Shown here: piece after piece, positions 23,030 through 35,000 of the stretch
Numbering within the stretch: the first letter of the stretch is position 1
How the letters are laid out: each line of letters starts with the position of its first letter
Source: Sinotaia quadrata
Lineage: Eukaryota > Mollusca > Gastropoda > Architaenioglossa > Viviparidae
Length of the DNA: 64,000 bases
Direction: 5' to 3'
Assembly: GCA_028829895.1 (NCBI GenBank)
Contig: CM054177.1
Span: 53,007,164-53,071,163, forward strand
Notes under the pieces: model-generated
Database searches by the model: none
Told to the model about the DNA's origin: nothing
Seen by the model: the letters and a program-made list of their open reading frames with translations, nothing else
Program-made: the position numbers and the translations under genes

Positions 23030-26000
23030 GTATGTCTGTTTGGATATTAAGCTTTGTTTTCCTTGGCTAGTTGAGACATAGATAAAAGTAAACTGATAAA
23101 AATACGGTAGCTAATTATGATCGTAATTTTATTCCTTTAAACCTTAATCATACAGTTTTATGTTTAGTTAAACTAACTTTTAATTTCTTCCTTTTTAATT
23201 TTTTATTTATTTATAATTATATATATAAAGTTGTAAACTAACTGATTCAGTGATTGTACAATTATGGAATTGTAATTTGTATTTCAGATATTCTTTACTG
23301 TGGACAGAAGTTACAGAAAGACAACCAAGTGGAACAGTGTCATCTGAACCCTAATTCCACTCTTTATGTTTTCAGAAGAGCAATTGTAGAGGATGTGAAA
23401 ACAAGTATCTATTTAGACATTGCATAGTTATTTATTCATCTCATCAGGCCTAATATATGATGTATATATCATTATCTGTACTGAGTTAGAATTTACATTT
23501 TCAATCCATTATCATATACCAGTTTTAGTAACTAACTAATATCGAAACTTAATTACTAAATTAGTAATAGTAAATAATAAAACTTAATTTAATTAATTTA
23601 ACATATATTAATAAAGATTATATTTTTTTTAGTTTCTTTTTCATAATCTTTTTTAGTACTTTCCCCACACTTCAAAATTTGTGTCCATTACATTGAAAAC
23701 AAAAAATGAATTGTATAATTTGTTTTACATGAATAATATGTATATAATAATTGCAAATTATATTATTGATTTTGTATGTCCTATAATAATTTATTTTCAA
23801 TCTTATTATGCTTTTCGATTTATTAATGTATTATTGGCTTCCTATCAGCTATACAGTATACTACTTTACTAGATTCTGTTTTCAATGTGTACACAATTTA
23901 TCCATACAGATCTTATTTGATCTTATTCATTTGTAGTATTTTACACTCTTGCACTGAGTAAGTTTGACATTCATATATGTTTTAATGTTTGTATTTTGTG
24001 TGGTATTAAACCTGTACCACCTAGTATATTTATTATAGTAGTATATTACTATTTGTGACACCTCTGGGCACCCTTCACTCATTATGGTTATTATTTATTT
24101 TAATAACACATAACTAATTACAAATGATCAAGAATCTTTATTTATAGTTATTAATAATTCTCTCACAAGACCAATAACTAATTACAAATGATCAATTTAT
24201 ATATTATTTATAAGTTTAAGTTGTTCCTATTCTGATATTTTGCAGATCCCTCATCTGAACCCAGTATAAATGATATTATTGTAATGCTACAAAAGGCTTT
24301 GAGGAATGCTGCCACATACAGAAAAACGGTACATCTTATTCTAGCTTATAAATTATTCAATTTATAATTCATCAGTTGTAACTGTTAGTGTTATCAATAA
24401 TAATAGAATTTTTTTAATTGTTTACCAAAGTATATTATCCTCTATTTTTCTGTATGAAACAAATGATACTACTCATGTACCTGGTGTCTCAATATAACAC
24501 AGTCTTTGGGGTCCAAAAAATTCAACCACATTGTACATGAGGCTATGTTATAATGATGATCCTTTCTGTCACGTATGAACAAACCATGTCACACGGTGGC
24601 TACGGTCTTTATCAACTTACTGTTCACCCTACTTCACCATATATACTTTAAGCATGTAATTTAAGCACATGTAAACACAGCACTGTTGGAATAAATATGA
24701 AAATTGTGTACATAAAGATTTTTTGTAAAGCATGCAGTCTCTTGCATGAGGACATGAAAGTTTATTCACTCATTTGTTGAAATTATGTGATAGACATTTG
24801 TTTCATTTCTTCTCTTTAGCTAAGTGTTGACTCAAACACCAAGCTCATGAGAAACATTTGCTTGCTAAGGCCTGTCTTCAGCATATCCAGTGCATTTAGC
24901 TTTTCTTTGATCATCCATTACTTTCTCTTTTCATTAGAAGACATGGTAAAAAACCAAAACTTAACAGAAAAACCATTTGCCAAAACTTTCCAAGAAATAC
25001 AATGTACAGTATGTACAGTGCTTGAGCAAATTCTATAATTTATGCACAGTGTACAACAAATGAGCATATGAATGGGAAGAGTGACCGTTTTGTTGCTAGC
25101 ATATACAGTAACCAGATTCTCTTATTTAGCCATCACAGTCAACCATCGGGTTGTTGAAAATTACCCCAATTTTCTCTTGACGATCTTATGGCCAGAGATA
25201 AATTTGTCCACTGGCCTGGCTTTTGTCTCAACAGCCCTGGTCACAGTCAACTCTATCCATGTTTTTTTAATTGTTCAAAGAAACAGATTCAAAGAATATT
25301 ACACTGTACATGTACTGAAGAAATGTGACAAATCTGTGAAGAAAAAGTGTTTGTTAACCCTGTTTAGACAGTGGTAGGATGTGTTTTAAGTTTTTCAAAA
25401 CTATAGTGAACATTGTTATAAATATTAAGCTCTGTTTGCAAAGTGGCAAATACATGTTCAGTGTACTGAACACTTATACTGTGTAAAGTTTAAGCATGGT
25501 CAGCAAAACATTTGCAAATTGAGCCATATATTTTTATACTGTGCTGTTAACTCTGTGCATGTAATTTGTAATGGATCCACAGGCTATCTGCCTTGTATGC
25601 AGGTCTGCGATATATTGAGGTGCATAATATCGAGGCACAAGTATGCTAGGTTCCCCATTTGTGTATCATTATACTACTCGTACTGGAAAGTTTTCCACTT
25701 GTATATCCATATACTATTCATATATCTGAAAACTTAAAATGCAGTCTAGTCTGTATTCCTACTAGTGAAGAAGTTTTAAAAAGTAGATGCTGCATGTGTT
25801 GGTTTGTTCTCCTTGACATACATTAATCAATAGAAGAAGTGCTTATCTGATTTAATTGAAAGACTAATTGATTAATTAATTTCCACTTACATTATTCAGT
25901 TTTCCCAGTCATATATATTACAGACATGCCAGAGGGGATATCATATTAGAAAAAGAAATAATAAATATTTTAAAGTTAATTTTCAATTTGGCCTATATGA

Positions 26001-29000
26001 TGAAATCATGTCTACAAAAATAAATTACAAGAAAATGTATATCTGGCATTGTTTAGGCCAGCCTTTCTCAACCTTTTTATCCTTGTCAAATCCTTGAAAT
26101 AATTTTCAGGTCTCGGAGAACTCCTGCATAAAATTATTATATATATGATGCTTATGAGGAACCCCTAGCAACCTCCCTTGAAACCAATTTGAAAAACCCT
26201 ATTTATACATACTATATTTTATATTATTTATGTGTATTTCATCAAATATGTTAATTGGCTAAATTTTGTTTAAACATGTTTTTCCTCTTTATACATTTAT
26301 ATTATATTTTGTTTCTCTCTAGGTTGATAATTTGCTAACAACGCAAGAATCTTTACAGAAAATGATGACAAATGTTCCTGGACTGGCCAGTGATCCTGTT
26401 GCTTTGTGTTAGTAACAGATTCAACCTTAGGCATCATTATATTCGTTCTCTCAAATTATGTCATTTATCTTCACATGGAGATGGATTGCTGTTTCATTTG
26501 ACTATGATTGATTTTCTTTTTTTTGCATAAAGGAAACTCTTGTAATTTGCTCATTTTATTTACTGATTTAATCTTTCATAGGATTGCAGTTCTTGACAAT
26601 ACAGATTCAGCCACCAGTAATAGATGATATTCAAAATACTTCATGCCAAATAACAAGGGAACTCTTGTGGCAATACTTGTAGTAATTGCTTATTGTTTGG
26701 GAGAAAGCTACATTGCATATTTTCAACCTTTCATAAATGATGCAGAAATCGATCATACATTTTAAACTACTATATTTTCTTAAGTATAATTTGTATTTTC
26801 ATGATTGTAATCGATACATGGATTTTGTCATTTATTGTCTCAAAAAAGTTTATTTTATACCTTGCTATATGGAAAACTACAACTATCCTGAGTTAATATA
26901 TCCAGTTACTCAGACCCACTGATGTATGGAAATCATGTATTGCCTTTTATTATTTATATTTCTATTCTGAATTTGTATTTAGATAGTCAGGAATTTATTT
27001 TTTTATATTATTTATTCTTTTGTGTAATGCGGTTCAAGTCCTGGGGAAATTATAATACTTGTGTTTATTATTCTTCATTTCTGTTTTAAATATGTTAGTA
27101 CTTGTATATACAAGATTGTTATAAGTTGAATCAAGGTTTTGTTCTTTTTAAGTTGTTAAATATTTTAGACAAATTATTAGTTTTTGTACATTCTTTGATG
27201 ATTTTATTTTCTCTTGAACAAAACTGAAATCTGTTTTTTAGTGCAGTATTTTAGAAGTTACTTAAATTATATTCATTTCTTTTTACTTACACTTTGTTCA
27301 GAAATCTTTATTTATTATTACTTGCATCTAATATACACATTGTCCATATTACTTTATAGCCTTTATTCATTATGTGTGTGTCAGACACTTTATTCTGATT
27401 GTTTTAATCATTATATTTATGTTGTGCACTTTGTTCATATTCTTTATTCACCTTTATTCATTACATTTAGCAATGCTTCAAGATCCAGAACTTCTCTCCA
27501 TTTTAGCACATCGGCACAACATTCAGAAGTAAGTAACTTTGAGTGTTAATTAATACTGATTTTTTTATTCTAAGCTAGGTATATGAAATTATACAAGTTT
27601 ATACATAACAGATACAGTTGACCTTTGATCATCCAGATTAGTTGGCATGCAGAATATCCATTCTGAAAACTGGAATACATATCACAAAATACAAAGCATG
27701 TTGCATAATCATAATGCTCTACAAAATTGCCATATTTTTATGTGTTTGATAATAATATTACCATTAATGGGTATAGTATGGCAATTTTCTAATAGAAAAG
27801 CACATTGTAGACTTTGAGAACTAATATGTTTTAGACTTTGAGATCAAATTAAATATATTAGTTATTACATATTTTTGGGACTTAGATATAATTTAATATA
27901 TTACAGACTTTGAGATCTAATTAAATATATTGATAAACAATACAGCACTTAACATTTGGCTTTGCGTTGAGCCTTTTTTGCCTGAAGTAATTCATTTTGA
28001 TGGCTAATCTCTCAGACTTTAATTTAAACAACTATTTGTCTTTTATATTTGTCTAAGAAAAGTCTGAGTTTATGTAATTAGATGCTTTGAACCATTTGAA
28101 TTTGATTTAACAATTTACCATGTGCTTTCATTATGTTATATGTATATGTTATATTCTTTTCAGTAAACAGTAAGTATGAAAATAATCTTAATCCATTGTA
28201 AAGACCTTCAGTTAGAAAAACAAAAAGTAATTCAAGATGCAGCAGTCTAAGTCCTGCTTTTCCCCAAATTTGCAGTATGTGGTGCTCTTTTTTTCAAAAT
28301 TACAGTCAGTAATGCAAAAGATGGTTGGGGTTGTTTTTTTTTTTTTTTAAAGTCATTTATATTGCCTAAACATATTTTTTAAAATGTTAAAGTCAAGCCT
28401 ATGCTTTTAATTCTTTTATTTTATGTTAACAGAAAAAAAAGTGTAAATTAAACTATTTGCCATTTTAAAATATATTTTTTAATTGTAGCTTGCATGAAAA
28501 GTACACAATATACATACATATTGTTTGGCAAATAATGACCTTTCACAATTATAATTTTAAAATGTATAATAGTGATTTGAAATAAAGCTAGCTGAACTTT
28601 ATTGAGGTATTTCAGGTTGTGCCAATATATTATGTATTATTAACATAGGATGAGTGGGAACAATATTCCATAAATGTATGGTCAATAAAGATAATTTTCG
28701 GAAATAGACACAACTGCTTCTTGTAATACAATATCCTCCCTCATCATGATTTTAGTTGAAACCAAATTGAAAATTCAGAAAATTATGCTTAAAATACCTC
28801 AGCATTTTGTTACCAAAAGAGCAGCAGACAGTATTAAATGAGGTTTAGTTGGTCAACATAAAACTTTGTTTATTATTGGCTGGAATGCACTTAATTGCGG
28901 GTAGATGTTGCAGGATCATTTTATGGGGTAAAGAAAATGTTTGTCAAACAACATATCATAAATCTCATCTTCTTAAAATAATTCTCTATTGCCATTTTTT

Positions 29001-32000
29001 CCAATTCCTCTCTAATGTATTTATTATATGGTATGATGCATTTGATTATATATTCATTATTGTGTTTTACTGATATATTTTATTGTATGCTTTCAAAGAT
29101 AAATATATCAAAATTAGTATTTAATTACGAAGTTGTCACATTTTTGAATCATACTTTGTTTGGTTTTCTCCGTATTGCCAGAGTACTGAAGGCACATCCG
29201 TCATTTGGTCAAGCAGCTCTGTACATTGCAGCTGCAGTAGATGAGGAAGATGAAGCGAGGGAGAGCACACGAAATTTACGAAGTATGAAACATTGGCCGA
29301 ACATGTGTTTCAATTGATATCCCGTTGTTTTAGTTCTCCACGTTTAGAAGAGTTGGAACACAAGACTCACTCATACATTGTCTCCCTACAAGTGTTTCCT
29401 TAACATACAAACACCAATTTGACTTCCAACAAATGTTCCTTAAAATACAGCATCAGTATTTTCTAACTAGAGGTTTTCTAAAAATTACTTTTGTTAGTTA
29501 CTTTTCTTTATCCCTGATATCTGATATATTCTTGACCTTTCATTGTCTCTGATATCTATGATAACTTATTTCATGATCCCTGTTTTCTGTGATATATTGT
29601 TTTATTTTATTTGATGCTTGCAGGTGCAGAATACTCCCTTGATCAAATGTCAGATGAAGATGAGGAAGGAAATCAGGTAGTTGTTTTTTGTAATTTTATC
29701 ATTAATTTGTATATTTCTGATAAACTTTATATTCTTTGTTAAAAGAAATCACATGCCTCTTCATATATGATCAGTTATTATGACAAGAAATTATTGATTT
29801 GATTGTATTTATTTTTGTCTTATGTAAAATTTCTGCAAGGATACATGTTCATCTAAATAGAAGTAAAATTTTAATAAGTTAATTATCAGAACATATTTGG
29901 AAAGACTTAATGAAATGTATTATATTAAATGCAGTTCTTTTATTCAACAAACCTGGTCTAGCTTCAACAAAACACTTCAAGTCCTCACAAGTCCACACTT
30001 AATCTCTATATCGTTCCATAAACTAGTACAGGTTATTGTAGGGCAAACATCATTATTACTAGTTTTAAAATTGTATTCAGTATCTGTTACATGAACTTGT
30101 TTGAGCATGACATCAATCAGAATACTTACAGCCATTCTGTTTTCTAAAGCCCTTCATTGCATGAAATCTGCATTTCTTTTTGAAAGACAATGCACCGTCC
30201 TGTTACACCCTGTTTTACATAGAATCAAGTCGTTAAATACTATTTGAAGGTTCCATTATGCTAACATCTTTTAAAAAGGTTTTTTTAGTAGCCATTTGAA
30301 TAGATATGTCACTTTTTTGTTAGTTATATACATACACTCAAAACTGTCAACAAGCTTGAATTTCATACGGAAATATGTCAAGAAGAAACTGTATAATACA
30401 ATATATGGCATTTTTGTATTTGCATTGATTAAGTGCATGAGATTAAGCATACTGATATCCAAACCTATTATATGCCAACTTCAAAGAAAGAAAAATAGTT
30501 TGTAATTGATATAGTCAAACTACAACTTGACCACTTTTTTTCTTGGCTAAACAAAAAGGATGATCATTTTTTAAAAAAAAATCATTTTATATTGATATAG
30601 GGAGTATGTACATATTGTTTTAATATAATTATGTACAATTATTTGTTTTGCAAAGTATGTTGTTCTTAGAGGAAAAAATAAAATAGAAGTAGAAAATATA
30701 ATTTATATGCTGGAATACATAAAAAGTATGTGTATATATATGGCTAGCTGCCAACAGGTGGAGCAATGGAAAGTCATGTTCTTTAGATTAAAATAAAGCT
30801 AAATGGTTGTTTGCAGAGTGTGTTATTATGAATGAACATATATAGTGTTATAAATTTGAAGCAAATAATACTGACAGTTTAAAAAATATTTGCAATAATG
30901 TCTGAAATGTTGTCAAAACTAGGCCACAAGAAATGGGCATCTGTACCCTGGTCAAGTGATTGCTCTTGCCATGTCGTGGGCTTTAATCCCAATCACTTCA
31001 ACAGTCAGCTGCATCTTTAGGACATATAATTCACTTTGTCCTGGAAGTGTCAGGATGTTTGAAAAATATACATATAAAAACTGAACAAACTAAAACTAAA
31101 AAAATAAACCTTTTTTAAAAAGATATGCCCATCAAAAAATATTTATTAAATGGCTCTGCAGCTTATAATTATAGTAGTAATAGGTATATTAATTTATTTA
31201 TTTACTCATAAAGGGAGTGCAACATTAAAACATTAGATTTTTATGATAATTTGTTATCCCATTTCATATTTATTAAATAATTACAGTGCTACCTTGGTAG
31301 CTGAAAGCTGTTAATCTGAAATCTCACTAATCTGGTCTGAACAACTCACTCTACTTGCAGTTTCACATTTTTCTCACTGAGTATTTAGCTGTGACGTAAA
31401 TCTTTTCTTGTCATATTTACTTATTTATTCATGTTCTTTTTTCTAAGATGTTGATTATGTGTACATATTTTTAAAAGCAGTACTGTACTAGAACAGCATT
31501 AAAAATAAATACATACTTTATTTTTTCAACATAAAACTGGGTTTTTAGTGCTCTTAGTCAAATGCCATGATAATAATATGGGGCATTGTCTTGATTGATA
31601 TTTTAATCTATTGATACTTGACCTTTACAATAAACTGTTGATTATATGTACATTTTAGCATAAAGCTATCAAGATGTTAAACTAAATCTTTTATACTGTG
31701 AGTGGTAATTGCTCATAAATACCTTGGTGTTAGTGCACTAGGTTGTGTCTGTACATAATTTATTTATCCACAAATTTTTTATTAATGTAAAAAATAATTA
31801 CATTTTGGAGTTTTTTATTACCTATTAATTAAAATCTCTAAATGTTTTCCCATCAGGACGCCGCTTGTTAGTCCCAAGCCAAGTGGATAAATGAATTTTT
31901 TTTTTAAATCTTACTAGTATAATCACTAGGTTGAGACTTAAAATCTCTTACCCCCTTGTACAATCAACACCTAGACCTCTTGGCCATAACTATTATATTT

Positions 32001-35000
32001 ATTTGAAATTGTATCAAATTATCCATTTTAGTTCAAAATCAGTAATCAACACTTTCATAATCTGAACACCCCTTGAATTAATTAATTCAAATTATCTCTG
32101 TATTGTCTTCATATTCTCTGTGTGCCTTTTCTTATTAGAGAATTATTTATATGTTGTTATTGTTTATTTATTTTTTCATTCTAATGCAGCTGACAGAACA
32201 GATGGATGCGATTTCGGTAAAATCATAAACATTTATAAGGATTCTCGTTAACATTTGTTTCGTAGTTAACAAATTTTACATTATTCTTTTTTTTTAATGT
32301 ACTCTTCTTTATTTTAATTAATAAAAAGAATAAGAAATTAATAAAATAAAATTAACATAATAATACCTTATTTTTAACAAATAATCTTTTCTTCTTCTGT
32401 TTTTTAAAATTGTTTCAAATTATTTAAGTAAGTTTAGAAAAAACAACAAAGAAAAATGTACTTTTTTAGTCAAATAAATGAAATAATTATTTTTTTATTT
32501 TAAAAAGCAGCCTCTGAACAGAAAATTAACATTTGATTTTTAATGACTTATTTTATACTTACTTTAACTTAATTTTATATACATTTTTGTAAAAAATCAG
32601 TTCTTTTTAATTTTATGTGATGTATAGCATTAAATAGCTGGTTAAATGTAGCACTACAATGTAGTATATAATTTTTTTTAATTTTTGAAGTTTGTTATGG
32701 TATGTGTTTAATAAACCAGACAACTTTTAATTAATCTGTATTTTACCTAAACATTGAATTGAAACTTTGGGTTTGTTTTAATTTTGTTGACACACACAGG
32801 CTGGAGCTTCAGGAGGGGGGAATCAGCAACATATTACAGCATCACAGCTTGCTGCAGCATTAGCAGCTGCAAACGCTACTACACGGACCTCATCTTCAGC
32901 TCGGACTGCAGCTGTTAGTTCTCTTTTCCATAAACAAGAAATAAATTCATTATCTTATGTATCCCATCAGTACTCAGTCTTACTTTATTTTTAACATCGT
33001 TTATTTTAAGTTCTTAAGATTAGTAGGTTATATAAGGTACATTTTATCCACTTTCTTCTCCAGAAATGATACATTTTTTCCTACAAAATCTACCTTTGCA
33101 GAAACATAAGTTTGCAAGAAATCTTTTAAAATTCATTTTTCTAGGGTAAGAAAAAAGTTTGCTATATTTATATTTAAAGAATAATATATGACTTCTACAT
33201 TTACTTTCTTTATCAGCAGTCTCTTGGGAATGCAGCTGGAAGAGCTAGCGGATCAGGAGTGATATCCTCGGACTTCTTTCAGCAGGCTATGATTCAAGCT
33301 CAGAATGCTGCAGTTGATGTAAGTCAGTTGCAGTTTTGTTTCAGCTATTCTGATTATTTCTTTCATTTTTGTTATATCTCACAGCTATTCTGATGTATTT
33401 CAAAATATTAATTTTTCAATGAAATTTTCCTATGTTGTTTATTCCAACATTCCCAATCTGCAAATTTAATGAAACATTGTTTTCACATATTTAGGATTAG
33501 TAAGAATCAACATAGGTATCAGCATGTCTTCTTGGACAGACAAGCTGATTGACAATTTGGTTAATGCCCTTTGATCTGACATTTTCACTTTTGTGAAAAT
33601 AAAATTTTCTGTCATACAGCGAGATGCACATAAACAGACAAGCTGATTGACAATTTGGTTAATACCTTTTGATCAGACATTTTCACTTTTGTGAAAATAA
33701 AATTTTCTGTCATACAATGAGATGCACATACAATAGTAGATAATAAATAACTCAGTAGGGCTTATAGGGTTCCAAGTAGATCTAGAGAGCAAAAATGTAA
33801 CATGAGAGTTCTCCAGAACTGTCCACCCATTAGTGTTTTAATATGTCATCTTGCTGGGCAAGCTTACAGTTTTATATTATGACGACTGTGCAGATTTGAG
33901 TATTTTCTATAGAGTATCAGCTCCAATCCATGCTTTGTTGTTTATTTCCTAATATTCCTGGATTTCTTTTATCTATCCATGAGTTAAGGTGCAATTTCCT
34001 TCTTTTGACTTGCTGACAGCTTTGATGTTTTTATCTCCTTACTTGACCTTGCTAGTGTTATGGGTGACTATTTATCTTTTGCTTGTGGTCACACTAAGGA
34101 GTACTCTAACTTCTATCTGCATGTGTGTCATTTACTAGTTGTAATGACAAGAAGCTATATGTTTTCTATCTCTCTGTCTATCTATCTATCTATCTATCAT
34201 CTATCCCTTAATCTTGCCAACCGTTGGGGCATCACTGATGACCTAACAACCAGCTTCCTCCATTCCATTCTGTTCTCTGTTTTAGTGATAAACTCTTGTT
34301 AAAAAATGACAGTATAATAATTACCTAACTCTTGTCTGTTGTCAGTACAGTAGAACGTTAATTATTCAAATTAATTGGGACAAGGTTAGTTCGGTTAATC
34401 ACATAGTTTGGATAATCAACGTACGTGAGAATACCCAGTTTATACAATACAAACTGTAACTAGGCCTACAATTTAAATTATTGTATGCTAGGTTATTACT
34501 CCTGTATTTTGATATACTAACCAACACCTCCTACCACACTCCTGTGTTCACAGCAGACAATGCTACAACAGGCATTGATACTTCAGAGTCACCAGAACTG
34601 TCCTGAGTTTACAGTCATTAAAGCCAAACTTTTATAAAACTCAAACTTAACTTAGATTAGTTTTAACATTACTTCTCTTGTTATGACAAATTAAGACTAT
34701 TTCTATTATACACTGAATATATCTGTGAATAAATAATTGGAAACAAATGCATTAAGGAGCAGGCTCCTATTGAGTAAAGTCATCATTTGCACCCAGTAGG
34801 TTGGAACAGTGTGAAAACATCAAGAAGTTTTATCTAGTAGTGTGGAAGGGGGAAACCAAGAAGTCTTGACTAATGGTATGGAGAGAGGAAACTAAGAAGT
34901 CTTGGCTAGTAGTGTGGAAAGAAGAATCTAACAACTAATGCACTAGCATAACAAATAGTGGGGAGCGGTGTTGGATCGGATAATTGAAGTTTGAATAATC

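Noticed and set aside
25072..25377. 101-codon plus frame with hydrophobic stretches
   Set aside because: It lies in the decayed pogo-like element, opposite to the fossil transposase strand, and has no family resemblance.
27214..27549. 111-codon plus frame as a separate gene
   Set aside because: Only the last part is real, as UBL7 exon 5; the rest is Tyr/Leu-rich intron translation.
29015..29317. 100-codon plus frame as a separate gene
   Set aside because: Its C-terminal third is UBL7 exon 6 (VLKAHPSFGQ); the upstream part is intron before a clear acceptor.
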